Shown piece by piece: positions 49,714 to 59,222 of a stretch of DNA of 64,000 nucleotides. Both the position numbers and the translations under genes were made by a program. The notes beneath the pieces are model-generated. The model was not told where the DNA came from, searched no databases, and was given only the letters and a program-made list of their open reading frames with translations. The stretch comes from Nocardioides plantarum (GTDB lineage Bacteria > Actinomycetota > Actinomycetes > Propionibacteriales > Nocardioidaceae): NCBI RefSeq assembly GCF_006346395.1, contig NZ_VDMS01000001.1, forward strand, positions 496,001-560,000, written 5' to 3'. Position 1 is the first letter of the stretch. Every line of letters starts with the position of its first letter.

Positions 49714-51974
49714 CAGTTGTCTCCCTGCTTCTCGGACCAGGTGACGGCGTTCTCGAGGGCGCGGCCCAGGACCGGGGCGAGCGACTCGACGTAGGTCTTG
49801 GTGATGTGGGAGCCCTGTCGGTAGACGAGGATGTTGCCGACGATCGGCGGGCAGGTCTTGCCCTCGGGGCAGATGTAGTCGGTCATGTCGAGGAACGGGA
49901 TCTTGGCCTTCTCGGCTGCCTCCCGCTGCACCGAGAGCCCGCTGGCGTCGACGCCCTTCTGGCGGTCGTAGCCGCACGGGGTGACGTCCTTGTCGAACTC
50001 CTCGGACACGCAGGTGTAGACCTCCTTGAACGTCTGCGGGGTGTCGGCGAGGCCGACCACCTTGACCCCGGCGTCCTGGAGCTTCTTCCAGTAGGACTCC
50101 ATGCCGGCGCGCATCGCGTCCTCGCTGGTGTCCTTGGGGTCGCCGTTCTCGTCGACGATGGCGGTCCGCCGGGCCTGGGCGGTGAGCACGACGTCGGGCT
50201 TCTCGTCGCCGGTCAGGCGGCTGAGGACGTCCTTGCCCCAGTCGCGGCAGGTCGAGTAGGCCTCGCCGTTGAGCGTGACGGAGGCGTCGACGAACGGGCA
50301 CGCCGACTTGGTGTAGGTCGTGACCTTCCAGTTGTTCTTCTCGGTCAGCGCCTGCAGGGCCGGCACCCACTGGGCCGCCTTGGAGTCGCCGACGACCGCG
50401 ATCGTGAGGTCGGCGTCGTCGGGGCCGTAGGTGCACACGTTGACCTCGGCCGAGTCCTGGGCGGTCTGGCAGCCCTGGTCGTAGAGGTCGGGCACGTCCT
50501 CGACGGCCGCGAGCGGGTTGGGGGTGATGTCACCCAGGCTGCCGTACGTCTTCGGTGGGGTGGGCAGAGGAGGAGCCGGGAGCGCGTCGTAGTCCCAGGG
50601 CTCGTCGGGTGCGACGGCCGACGGGAGGTCGGTGGCGAACGGACTGGTCGGCGCCGGTCCGCTGCTCGTCGAGCTCGCGTTGGCGAAGCCGAGCGCCAGC
50701 ATCAGCCCGGCCACCACGGCGATCAGCGTCGACACGACGCCGACACCGAGGGCGACCCGGACGTGGTCGGAGACGAACTTCGAGTGGCGGATGGGGTTCT
50801 CGACGAACTTGTAGGACAGCCACGCCGGGATCACGCACAAGATCACGATGAGCATGCCGACCGGGACCGAGATGCCGTCGTAGCGGTCGCGGGCCACGGT
50901 CAGCAGCGGCCAGTGCCACAGGTAGAGCGAGTAGGTCAGGGCTCCGATGAACTGGATCGGCCGGTTGCCGAGGATGAGGACCGGCCCCTTGGACCCGGCC
51001 GCGGCGCCACCCGCGATGAAGAAGCTGGCGCCGAGGATCGGCAGCAGCGCGGCCGCGCCGGGCCAGGTCGTGGCGTCGGTGTAGAAGAAGCCGGCCGCGA
51101 GGATCATCAGGAGCCCGGTCCAGGCCAGGGCCGCGCCGAACCACTGCGGGAACCGGTCGAAGCGGGTGATCAGGATCGCCACGATGGTGCCGGCGGCGAA
51201 CTCCCACATGCGTCCGGTCGTGTCGAAGTAGGCCGAGTCGGGCGAGTGGTGGGCGGAGTAGGTCGACCAGATCAGCGAGACCAGGGCGAGGCTCCCGATC
51301 ACGGCCAGGAGCACCGGGCGGAAGAGCGGGGGCCCCGACGGGCTCTCCCCGGAGTCGACCGCGCCGGCCGCGGCGGTGGCCTTGCGGTGCATCCGGTTGG
51401 TGATCCAGATGGCCAGGAGCACCAGGAGCGGCCACACGAAGTAGAACTGCTCCTCGACCGACAGCGACCAGTAGTGCTGCACCGGGGACTTGGCGATGTC
51501 CTCGTTGAGGTAGTCGACCGCCCGGCCGGTGAGGTGGTAGTTGATGAAGTAGAGGGCCGAGGCGACGATGTCGCCACCGGTGTTGGCCCACCGGATTTTG
51601 GGGACCAGGAAGTAGACCATCGCCGCGGTCGCGACCAGCACCAGCCCGGCGGCCGGCAGCAGGCGCTTGGCGCGCCGGGCGTAGAAACGGCCCAGCGAGA
51701 CGTGACCGTCACGGTCGGCCTCGCGCAGCAGCTGCGCGGTGATCACGAACCCGGAGATCACGAAGAAGACGTCGACGCCGACGAAGCCGCCGTGGAGCAG
51801 CTTGAGTCCGGCGTGGTAGGGCAGCACCAGCAGGACGGCGATGGCGCGCAGGCCCTCGACGTCCTTGCGGATCCGGTGGCCGCCGACGGCGCCGCTGGGT
51901 CGGGCCGCGCGCTTGCCGGAGGGCCGGCCGTCGTCGGAGCTCCCGGGGTTTCCGGGGCGGTCGAGCAGGGTCAT
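49713..51974 (-). CDS. Acyltransferase-3 / SGNH fusion (OafA-like O-acyltransferase)
   Basis: 753 residues. The N-terminal ten-helix acyltransferase-3 domain (about 30-410) opens IRKDVEGLRAIAVLLVLPYH with GGFVGVDVFFVISGFVIT and has SLSVEEQFYFVWPLLVLLA. A Pro-rich linker leads to an extracytoplasmic SGNH domain (LTIAVVGDSKAAQWVPALQAL; GSHITKTYVESLAP). Such fusions add acetyl or similar groups to exported polysaccharide. TGATG couplings on both sides. Confidence 0.94.
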   Translation of the reverse strand: MTLLDRPGNPGSSDDGRPSGKRAARPSGAVGGHRIRKDVEGLRAIAVLLVLPYHAGLKLLHGGFVGVDVFFVISGFVITAQLLREADRDGHVSLGRFYARRAKRLLPAAGLVLVATAAMVYFLVPKIRWANTGGDIVASALYFINYHLTGRAVDYLNEDIAKSPVQHYWSLSVEEQFYFVWPLLVLLAIWITNRMHRKATAAAGAVDSGESPSGPPLFRPVLLAVIGSLALVSLIWSTYSAHHSPDSAYFDTTGRMWEFAAGTIVAILITRFDRFPQWFGAALAWTGLLMILAAGFFYTDATTWPGAAALLPILGASFFIAGGAAAGSKGPVLILGNRPIQFIGALTYSLYLWHWPLLTVARDRYDGISVPVGMLIVILCVIPAWLSYKFVENPIRHSKFVSDHVRVALGVGVVSTLIAVVAGLMLALGFANASSTSSGPAPTSPFATDLPSAVAPDEPWDYDALPAPPLPTPPKTYGSLGDITPNPLAAVEDVPDLYDQGCQTAQDSAEVNVCTYGPDDADLTIAVVGDSKAAQWVPALQALTEKNNWKVTTYTKSACPFVDASVTLNGEAYSTCRDWGKDVLSRLTGDEKPDVVLTAQARRTAIVDENGDPKDTSEDAMRAGMESYWKKLQDAGVKVVGLADTPQTFKEVYTCVSEEFDKDVTPCGYDRQKGVDASGLSVQREAAEKAKIPFLDMTDYICPEGKTCPPIVGNILVYRQGSHITKTYVESLAPVLGRALENAVTWSEKQGDN

Positions 51975-53797
51975 CAGGCCTCCGCGTGTCGGGCAGGGTC
52001 ACCGTGGAAGAGCAGTCGCGAGGAGCGGCGCAGGATCTCGTTGTCGGAGATCGACCACGTGTGGCCGCCGGCCGCGCGACGCACGGACACGAAGTTGAAC
52101 CGGTCGGCGGCGTAGACCGTGCCGCCTCCGGCGTGGATGGAGCGCAGGAAGTTGGTGTCGACCGCGCGCGGCAGGTCGGGGAAGCCGACCTCGCGGGCCC
52201 GCTCGCGCGAGGTGAGGATCGTGCCGCCCTGGACCAGGTCGGTGTGGCGGTGCTCGTGCTCGGCGAAGCGGAGCAGCACGGCGCCGCTCTGCTCGAGGTG
52301 GACGAAGTGGGCCCACTTGCCGACGACGTCGGCCTGCGCGTAGGCGTGGGCGCGGACCAGGTCGGTCAGGTAGTGCGGCAGGTAGAGGTTGTCGTCGTCG
52401 AGCTTGGCGACCAGGTCGCCGTCGGCGGCGTCGAGCGCGACGTTGAGGCAGGCACCGAGCGTGAGCGACCGGTCGGCAGGGCGGACGACGAGGTCGGGCA
52501 CGCCGATCTCGGCCGCGCGCTCGGCGAGGTCGTCGGGCACGTCGAAGCCGTGGGGCACCAGCACGAGCTGGCGGTTGGTCCACGACTGCGCCGCGACGAA
52601 CCGCAGCACGTGGTCGAGCTGCTCGGGGCGGCGCGTCGGGATCAGTAGGCTGACCGACTTGCCGAGGTCGGCCTCGTGCGGCACGTCGACCGCGCGCAGC
52701 ACCGCGGCGACGCGGTGCTCGTAGAGGTGGTCGTCGAAGACGGTGCGGTGGGCGTGCAGGGCACGCCGCTCGCGCAGGTCGTCGTGGCCGAGCAGGACCT
52801 CGAGGGCGGCCCGGGTCTCGTCGGAGTCGTGGACGACCTCGACGTCGGCGCCGAACACCGGGGCGATCGCCGGGGACGGCGTGGAGATGATCGCGGTCTG
52901 CGCCGCGGACAGCTCGAAGAGCCGGCGGCTGCACATGGTCTTGCTGGTGGTGACCGAGTTGACGTTGAGGAACACCTGGTAGGCGGTGTAGCCGGCCAGC
53001 ATCTTGGGGTAGGGCAGGCTGCCGACCACGTAGGGAGAGAACTCCCGCGGGAACTGGTAGCGCTTGTCCTCCGACATCATCCGCGACCAGATGTGCAGGC
53101 CGAAGTCGCGCGCCGGGCTCAGCAGGTAGGTCAGCTGACGGCGTCGGTCGGGGTGCTTGTCGGCGAACCACGTGCCGGCGAAGGCGACCGGGTAGACCCG
53201 GCCCTTGCCGCGGCGTACGGGGTTGTGGATCTGGGGCTGCGCGGCGAACTGCAGCAGGTCGACGCGGTCGTGGCCCAGGTCGGACTTGTAGTGCGGGATG
53301 CGGTCGGCGTCGACGGTGAAGACCTGGTCGAACAGCCGTGCGGTCTCGAGGAACAGGTCGTAGTTGGGCGGGTCCTCCTTGTTCCAGAAGACCGTCGGGA
53401 CCTGCTGCTCGCGGCACCAAGCCACGAGGGCCTGCAGCTCCTCGCTCGGGCTCCCGGTGAGGTGGAGCCGCCAGGTGCCGTCGTTGCCGTTCCAGGCCGA
53501 CTCGACGAACAGGACGTCGGGGCGGTCGGCCTCGAGCGCGGCCCGCCAGGAGTCGGGGCGCACCGGGGTCTGGCGCCACTCGTAGCCCAGGGCCAGCACG
53601 GAGAACTCGTCGAGGACGACGGCTGCGTGCACGTCACGGGCGGGGGCGTGACGCGGCAGGGTCACGGCGTCGAGCTTGGGGACGTCGCGTCGCCCGCCGA
53701 GCACCCGGGTGCGGGTGCGGGCCCGGCGCAGGGTGACGACGGCGCGCTTGGCGCCCTTGCGGGCTCGTCGCTTGAGGGCGTCCTGGGCCCGACTCAC
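51974..53797 (-). CDS. Glycosyltransferase: CgeB-like domain fused to GT-A domain
   Basis: 607 residues. The N-terminal part (about 50-370) resembles CgeB/spore-maturation glycosyltransferases: VLFVESAWNGNDGTWRLHLT, VPTVFWNKEDPPNYDLFLET and VFLNVNSVTTSKTMCSRRLFEL. The C-terminal part (about 380-607) is a GT-A domain: LIPTRRPEQLDHVLRFVAAQ, LGACLNVALDAADGDLVAKL, DDDNLYLPHYLTDLV and DRFNFVSVRR. The gene likely carries two transferase activities. It overlaps wecB by four bases. Confidence 0.88.
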   Translation of the reverse strand: MSRAQDALKRRARKGAKRAVVTLRRARTRTRVLGGRRDVPKLDAVTLPRHAPARDVHAAVVLDEFSVLALGYEWRQTPVRPDSWRAALEADRPDVLFVESAWNGNDGTWRLHLTGSPSEELQALVAWCREQQVPTVFWNKEDPPNYDLFLETARLFDQVFTVDADRIPHYKSDLGHDRVDLLQFAAQPQIHNPVRRGKGRVYPVAFAGTWFADKHPDRRRQLTYLLSPARDFGLHIWSRMMSEDKRYQFPREFSPYVVGSLPYPKMLAGYTAYQVFLNVNSVTTSKTMCSRRLFELSAAQTAIISTPSPAIAPVFGADVEVVHDSDETRAALEVLLGHDDLRERRALHAHRTVFDDHLYEHRVAAVLRAVDVPHEADLGKSVSLLIPTRRPEQLDHVLRFVAAQSWTNRQLVLVPHGFDVPDDLAERAAEIGVPDLVVRPADRSLTLGACLNVALDAADGDLVAKLDDDNLYLPHYLTDLVRAHAYAQADVVGKWAHFVHLEQSGAVLLRFAEHEHRHTDLVQGGTILTSRERAREVGFPDLPRAVDTNFLRSIHAGGGTVYAADRFNFVSVRRAAGGHTWSISDNEILRRSSRLLFHGDPARHAEA

Positions 53798-54948
53798 ACG
53801 CTCTCCCGCTCCGCCAGGAAGGACACGATGACCTCGGCGATGCGAGGGCCGGCGTGGCCGTCCCAGAGCGGGGGCACCGGGTGGTCGCCACCGGGGGCCG
53901 CGAGGACCTCCTTGACGGCCTGCGCGAGGTTGTCTCGGGTCACGAGCTGGTTGGTGCCGTGGGTGATCGTCACCGGGCGCTCGGTGTTGGGCCGCAGGGT
54001 CAGGCAGGGCACGCCCAGGACGGTGGTCTCTTCCTGCACGCCGCCGGAGTCGGTCACCACGACGGACGCGCCGCGGACCAGGCCCATGAAGTCGATGTAG
54101 CCGATCGGGTCGACCACGCGGATGCCGTCGTGGTCGAGCAGGCCGGCGGCCTCGAGGCCCGCGCGACCGCGCGGGTGGAGCGGGATGACGACCGGCAGCT
54201 GGTCGGCGACGCCGTGGAGCGCACGGACCAGGGCCTTGACGTCCTCGGGGTCGTCGACGTTGCCGGGGCGGTGGAGCGTGCCGACGGCGTAGGGACCGGT
54301 CAGGCCGTGCGCCTCGCGGGCCGCATCGACGTCGTAGCGGTCGATGTTGGCCAGCAGGGTGTCGATCATCGGGTTGCCGACCAGGTGGATGGCCTCGGCC
54401 GGGGTGCCCTCGTGGGTCAGGTGCTCGACGGCGTCGGCGCTGGTGGCCAGCAGCAGGTCGGACAGGCGGTCGGTGACGAGTCGGTTGACCTCCTCGGGCA
54501 TCGAGCGGTCGAAGCTACGCAGACCGGCCTCGACGTGGGCCAGCGGGATCTGCAGCTTGGCGGCGACCAGGGCGGCCGCGACGGTGGAGTTGACGTCGCC
54601 GTAGACGACGATGACGTCGGGGCGCCCGTGCTCGCCGTTGAGGACGAGGTCCTCGATGCCGACCAGCACCGCGGCGGTCTGCGTGGCGTGGGTGCCCGAG
54701 CCGACGCCGAGGTTGATGTCGGGGCGGGGGATGCCGAGCTCGCGGAAGAAGACGTCGGACATGGCGTCGTCGTAGTGCTGCCCGGTGTGGACGAGCACGT
54801 TGCGCACGCCGCGCTCGGCGAGCGCGGCCAGCACGGGCGCGGCCTTGGGGAAGTTGGGGCGCGCGCCGGTGACGTGCAGCGCGGTCAGCGCCGGGGTCGG
54901 GGCCGAGGTCGGCTCCGAGGTGGGCGGGAGGCCAGCGGGGTCAGGCAC
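53794..54948 (-). CDS. wecB: UDP-N-acetylglucosamine 2-epimerase (non-hydrolysing)
   Basis: 384 residues, GTG start. VTGARPNFPKAAPVLAALAE, VYGDVNSTVAAALVAA, AHVEAGLRSFDRSMPEEVNR and VVTDSGGVQEETTVLGVPCL cover the epimerase signatures. It makes UDP-ManNAc from UDP-GlcNAc. The next enzyme, WecC, is encoded divergently at 56749. GGAG stands nine bases before the GTG. Confidence 0.95.
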   Translation of the reverse strand: MPDPAGLPPTSEPTSAPTPALTALHVTGARPNFPKAAPVLAALAERGVRNVLVHTGQHYDDAMSDVFFRELGIPRPDINLGVGSGTHATQTAAVLVGIEDLVLNGEHGRPDVIVVYGDVNSTVAAALVAAKLQIPLAHVEAGLRSFDRSMPEEVNRLVTDRLSDLLLATSADAVEHLTHEGTPAEAIHLVGNPMIDTLLANIDRYDVDAAREAHGLTGPYAVGTLHRPGNVDDPEDVKALVRALHGVADQLPVVIPLHPRGRAGLEAAGLLDHDGIRVVDPIGYIDFMGLVRGASVVVTDSGGVQEETTVLGVPCLTLRPNTERPVTITHGTNQLVTRDNLAQAVKEVLAAPGGDHPVPPLWDGHAGPRIAEVIVSFLAERESV

Positions 54949-54978
54949 GAGCGAGATCTCCAGTCATCGGGAACGGGT

Positions 54979-55030
54979 GACAGGGGTGACACGAGGCGAC
55001 ACGGGTCGACACAGGTGAGGCGGGGCGACA
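54979..55030. repeat. Phased GACA direct repeats between wecB and the next gene
   Basis: GACA occurs at 54979, 54988, 54998, 55008 and 55027, spacing 9, 10, 10 and 19 bases, usually as (G)GCGACACGGG. That is about one per helical turn with one missing. It lies in the divergent intergenic region, near an AT-rich CTCTAATCTACT patch (55064-55075) that may be a promoter. Confidence 0.5.
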
Positions 55031-55177
55031 CGGCAGGCCGAGTCGCGGAGGCGGGAAAACCTGCTCTAATCTACTGGGAATCGGTGGCGTGTTACGCATC
55101 GGCGCGGCGGGTCCGGCCACCTCGCACCCTGAGCCATCGCCCCAGCCGAGCCAAGACCCCGAGGAGGAAGCCGAGTC

Positions 55178-56752
55178 GTGCCCTGGCACCCCCTCATCGC
55201 CGCCTCGGTCGCGCGCCGACACCTCGACCAGGGTCCGGGCCACGCCCTCCGCATCGCGCGGCGGGTCCTGCCCGCCCGTGCCCGCAGCGTCCTGCCGGCC
55301 CCGTCGAGCGACCGTGCCTCGGCCACCCGGGAGTGGCCCACGGTGGCCGCGACCCAGGCGCGGCGGAGCGGACGACGCCGGCGCGCCGCCCGCCTGCAGG
55401 GCGAGGTGGCCGCCCTGCGGCCCGATCTGCGGCCCGACCCGCGAACCGCGGCCGCGCCGTCCCCGGGGCCCCGCCACGCTCCCGTCCGCGCCCGTGCCGA
55501 CGTCCCGGTCGGCGTCACCCACCTCGTGACGGCCGCCCTGCCCGAGACGGTGGCCGGCTACACCGTGCGCACCCACCGCATCGCCCGCGCCCAGGCCGCG
55601 GCCGGGCACCGGGTCCAGGTCGTCACCCGACTCGGCTTCCCGGTCACCCGGGGCCACCTGCGGGCCGACGCCCTCGTCGCCCTCGACGGCGTCGACTACC
55701 GACGCCTGCTGGCGACGCTCCCCGCGCGTGCCGACCACGGCCTGGCCCGTGACGCTTCTCTCACGCAGGCGCTGGTCGAGCAGGCCGGCGCCGGCGTGCT
55801 CCACGCCCACAGCACCCACGTCAACGCCCAGGTCGCGCTGACCGTGGGCGGTCGGCTCGGCGTCCCCGTCGTCTACGAGGTGCGCGGCTTCCAGGAGGAG
55901 ACCCGGCGCAGCGCCGACCCCGACCGCACCCTCACCGAGCACTACCGGCTGACCCGCGACGCCGAGACCTGGTGCGCACGACACGCCGACGCCGTGGTCA
56001 CCCTGTCGCCCAGCATGCGCGACGAGCTCGTGGCCCGCGGGATCGACGGTGACCGCATCCACCTGGCCCCCAACGCCGTCGACGAGGCCTGGCTGAGGGT
56101 CGACGACGCCGACCGCGCCGCCGCGGCCGCGCTGCGCGCCTCGCTCGGCTTCGCCGACGACGACCTCGTCGTCGCGGCCGTCGGCACGCTCAACGCCTAC
56201 GAGGGCCTCGACGTGCTGGTCGGGGCCATCGGTCTCCTCGCGTCCGAGGCGGCCGCGTCCACGACGCCCGGCGGGCCGACGGTCCGGCTGCTCGTGGTCG
56301 GCAACGGCCCCGAGCGCGACCGGCTCGCCCGGCTCGCCGAAGGCCTGCCGGTGACGCTGCTCGGAGCCGTGCCGCCCGACGACGTACGCCGGTGGCTGCT
56401 GGCCGCCGACGTGTCCGCCCTCCCCCGCCTCGACCTGCCGGTCACCCGGCTGGTCCCGCCGCTCAAGCCCGTCGAGGCGATGGCCCTCGGCCGGCCCGTG
56501 GTGGCCTCCGACCTGCCGCCGACCCTCGGGCTGGTGCGCGACGGCGAGACCGGGCTCCGGGTCGCCCCCGGCGACCCCGTGGCGCTGGCCGCCGCCCTGC
56601 GCACCCTGGCGACCGATCCCGACCTGCGGCGCCGGCTCGGCCGGGCCGCCGCCGAGCACGTCGCGGCGACCCACACCTGGTCGGCCGTCGCGTCCCTCTA
56701 CTCAGACCTCTACACCCAGCTCATCCACCAGCGCGAGGAGACACCCGCATGA
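55178..56752 (+). CDS. Family 4 glycosyltransferase
   Basis: 524 residues, GTG start seven bases after GGAGGAAG. Basic N-terminus (about 1-100, Arg/Ala-rich). Then GT-B: THLVTAALPETVAGYTVRTH, LGVPVVYEVRGFQEETRRSA, HLAPNAVDEAWLRVDD, and KPVEAMALGRPVVASD near the donor-binding Glu. It overlaps wecC by four bases, so its product probably acts in the same UDP-ManNAcA pathway. Confidence 0.9.
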   Translation: MPWHPLIAASVARRHLDQGPGHALRIARRVLPARARSVLPAPSSDRASATREWPTVAATQARRSGRRRRAARLQGEVAALRPDLRPDPRTAAAPSPGPRHAPVRARADVPVGVTHLVTAALPETVAGYTVRTHRIARAQAAAGHRVQVVTRLGFPVTRGHLRADALVALDGVDYRRLLATLPARADHGLARDASLTQALVEQAGAGVLHAHSTHVNAQVALTVGGRLGVPVVYEVRGFQEETRRSADPDRTLTEHYRLTRDAETWCARHADAVVTLSPSMRDELVARGIDGDRIHLAPNAVDEAWLRVDDADRAAAAALRASLGFADDDLVVAAVGTLNAYEGLDVLVGAIGLLASEAAASTTPGGPTVRLLVVGNGPERDRLARLAEGLPVTLLGAVPPDDVRRWLLAADVSALPRLDLPVTRLVPPLKPVEAMALGRPVVASDLPPTLGLVRDGETGLRVAPGDPVALAAALRTLATDPDLRRRLGRAAAEHVAATHTWSAVASLYSDLYTQLIHQREETPA

Positions 56753-58035
56753 ACAGCCCCACCGCCGCAGACACCGCCACCGACCAGATCGACCTGGTCG
56801 TCATCGGGCTCGGCTACGTCGGCCTGCCCCTGGCCCACGAGGCGGCCCTGTCGGGACTCCGGGTCGCCGGGTACGACGTGACCGCAGCCGTCGTCGACGG
56901 CCTCAACTCCGGTCGCTCGCACGTCGACGACCTCAGCGACCAGGACGTCGCCGACATGGTCAGCCGCGGCTTCGTGGCCACCCGCGACGAGAGCATCCTC
57001 GACCGAGCCACCACCGCCGTCATCTGCGTGCCGACGCCGCTGTCGCCCGAGGGCGGCCCCGACCTCGGCGCCGTCAACTCCGCGACCGCTGCGATCGGCC
57101 GTCACCTCAAGGCCGGCCAGCTGGTCGTCCTCGAGTCGACGACCTACCCCGGCACCACGACCGACGTCATCCGCCCGGCCCTCGAGGCGGCGTCCGGCCT
57201 GGTTGCCGGCACCGACTTCGCGCTGGCCTTCTCGCCCGAGCGGATCGACCCCGGCAACAAGGTCTACACGCTGCGCACCACGCCCAAGATCGTGGGCGGC
57301 CTGACCGAGGGCTGCACCAAGCGCGCGGCCGCGTTCTACAGCCAGGTCGTCGACACGGTCGTCGAGGCCGCCGGCCCGACCGAGGCCGAGACGGCCAAGC
57401 TCCTCGAGAACACCTACCGCCACATCAACATCGCGCTGGTCAACGAGATGGCCCGGTTCTGCCACGACCTCGGCATCGACCTGTGGGACGTCATCAACGC
57501 CGCGGCGACCAAGCCGTTCGGCTTCCAGGCCTTCCGCCCGGGTCCCGGCGTCGGCGGCCACTGCATCCCGATCGACCCCAACTACCTCTCGCACAACGTG
57601 CGGGCGCGCCTGGGCTACCCGTTCCGGTTCGTCGAGCTGGCCGAGGAGATCAACGCCACGATGCCGGCCTACGTCGCCCAGCGCGCGCAGAACGTGCTCA
57701 ACGAGGTCGGCAAGCCGATGAAGGGCAGCAAGGTCGTCCTGCTCGGCATCACCTACAAGCCCGACATCGCCGACCAGCGCGAGTCGCCGGCGGTCCCGCT
57801 GGCCAAGCGGCTCAGCGAGCTGGGGGCCGACCTCGGCTACCACGACCCGCACGTGACCGAGTGGACCCCGGGCGTGCCGGTGACCCGCGTCGAGCTCGAC
57901 CAGCTCGGCGACGCCGACCTCGTCGTCCTGGTGCAGCAGCACACCGCCTACGACGTGCAGGCGCTGGTCGAGGCCTCCGCCCTGTTCTTCGACACCCGCG
58001 GCGCCACCAAGCGCGGCACGGCGCACCGGCTCTGA
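56749..58035 (+). CDS. wecC: UDP-N-acetyl-D-mannosamine dehydrogenase
   Basis: 428 residues, UDP-sugar 6-dehydrogenase family: NAD loop VVIGLGYVGLPLAHEAALSG, VPTPLSPEGGPDL, FSPERIDPGNK, TAKLLENTYRHINIALVNE, catalytic Cys in GPGVGGHCIPIDP, and GITYKPDIADQRESPA. It oxidises UDP-ManNAc to UDP-ManNAcA. The close presence of wecB makes this assignment firmer than UDP-glucose dehydrogenase. Confidence 0.94.
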   Translation: MNSPTAADTATDQIDLVVIGLGYVGLPLAHEAALSGLRVAGYDVTAAVVDGLNSGRSHVDDLSDQDVADMVSRGFVATRDESILDRATTAVICVPTPLSPEGGPDLGAVNSATAAIGRHLKAGQLVVLESTTYPGTTTDVIRPALEAASGLVAGTDFALAFSPERIDPGNKVYTLRTTPKIVGGLTEGCTKRAAAFYSQVVDTVVEAAGPTEAETAKLLENTYRHINIALVNEMARFCHDLGIDLWDVINAAATKPFGFQAFRPGPGVGGHCIPIDPNYLSHNVRARLGYPFRFVELAEEINATMPAYVAQRAQNVLNEVGKPMKGSKVVLLGITYKPDIADQRESPAVPLAKRLSELGADLGYHDPHVTEWTPGVPVTRVELDQLGDADLVVLVQQHTAYDVQALVEASALFFDTRGATKRGTAHRL

Positions 58036-58040
58036 TCCCG

Positions 58041-59222
58041 GTGCCGGACGACGGGACGACCGGGGCGGGCCACGTGCCGAGTGCCCTGGTCGTCACCGTC
58101 GTGCACCGCCCCGACGACGCCCGCATCCGGCAGCGTCAGATCGCCGCGCTGCTGGCCCACGGCTGGCGGGTCACCTACGCGGCGGCGTTCGACGGGCACG
58201 GGGTCGTGCCGGCCGACGCCCCCGGCCTGACGTCGGTCGTCCTGCCGCGCGCGGCCGGGAGGCGGCGACTGACCGCCCTGCGCGCCGCCCGTCGGCTCCT
58301 GGTCGCCGAGGCCCCGCGCCACGACGTGGTCGTGCTCCACGACCCCGAGCTGCTGCTGGCGACGGTCCGCCTGCCGTCGGGGTCGGCACCGGTGGTCTGG
58401 GACGTGCACGAGGACACCGCCGCCGCGCTGGCGACCAAGGCGTGGGTGCCGCGCCCGCTGCGACGTCCGGCTGCCGCGGGGGTGCGCGTGGCCGAGCGCG
58501 CCGCGGAGCGCCGGGTCCACCTGCTCCTCGCTGAGACGGCGTACGCCGAGCGGTTCCGTCGGCCGCACCCCGTCGTGCCCAACCTGTCCCCGGTCCCCGG
58601 CACGACGCCTGCGCCCGACGTGCCCCGCGCGGTCTACGTCGGCCACCTGACCCGGGCTCGCGGGGTCGCCGAGATGCTCGAGGTCGCCCGGTCGGTGCGG
58701 GCCGACGGGATCCGCGTCGAGCTCGTCGGCCACGCCGACGCCGAGTCGACCGCCCTGATCGAGCGCGCCGTGGCGGCCGGCGAGGTCACCTGGCACGGCT
58801 TCCTCCCGCTGGCGCAGGCGATGACCGTCGTCGACGGGTCCTACGCCGGGTTGTCGCTGCTGCACGACCTGCCCAACTACCGGCACAGCCAGCCGTCGAA
58901 GGTCATCGACTACCTCGCCCACGGGGTGCCGGTCGTGACCACGCCGCTGCCCCTGGCCCGCGAGCTGGTCGAGCGCTCCGGCGGCGGGATCGTGGTCCCC
59001 CACGCCGACAGCGCGGCGGCCGCCGACGCGCTCAGGCGCCTGGCGGACGACCCGGCGCTGCGTCGTCGCCTGGGCGCTGCGGGTCATTCCTACGCTCGGG
59101 ACCACCTCGACTGGGGCCGAGCGGCGGAGGGGTTCGTTGCGGCCCTTGCGGACGTGGCCGCATCCGGCGCCGCTCCCGCGGGATCGAGCGCAGGAAGCCC
59201 GCCCCCCACGTCAGGTGCATGA
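58041..59222 (+). CDS. Glycosyltransferase (GT4-like)
   Basis: 393 residues with GTG 58041; an in-frame GTG at 58074 is an equally good start. VTVVHRPDDARIRQRQIAAL, DVVVLHDPELLLATV, VVWDVHEDTAAALATKAWV, AVYVGHLTRARGVAEMLEVA and HSQPSKVIDYLAHGVPVVTT are typical of GT4-type enzymes acting on surface polymers. Its 3' end overlaps the convergent gene at 59032-60195 by 191 bases. Confidence 0.85.
   Translation: MPDDGTTGAGHVPSALVVTVVHRPDDARIRQRQIAALLAHGWRVTYAAAFDGHGVVPADAPGLTSVVLPRAAGRRRLTALRAARRLLVAEAPRHDVVVLHDPELLLATVRLPSGSAPVVWDVHEDTAAALATKAWVPRPLRRPAAAGVRVAERAAERRVHLLLAETAYAERFRRPHPVVPNLSPVPGTTPAPDVPRAVYVGHLTRARGVAEMLEVARSVRADGIRVELVGHADAESTALIERAVAAGEVTWHGFLPLAQAMTVVDGSYAGLSLLHDLPNYRHSQPSKVIDYLAHGVPVVTTPLPLARELVERSGGGIVVPHADSAAAADALRRLADDPALRRRLGAAGHSYARDHLDWGRAAEGFVAALADVAASGAAPAGSSAGSPPPTSGA

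Noticed and set aside
45661..49794. 1377-codon open frame on the plus strand
   Set aside because: It is antisense to the two glycosyltransferase genes, has a low-complexity Gly/Asp/Val/Arg translation and no domain. Very high GC removes stops in such frames.
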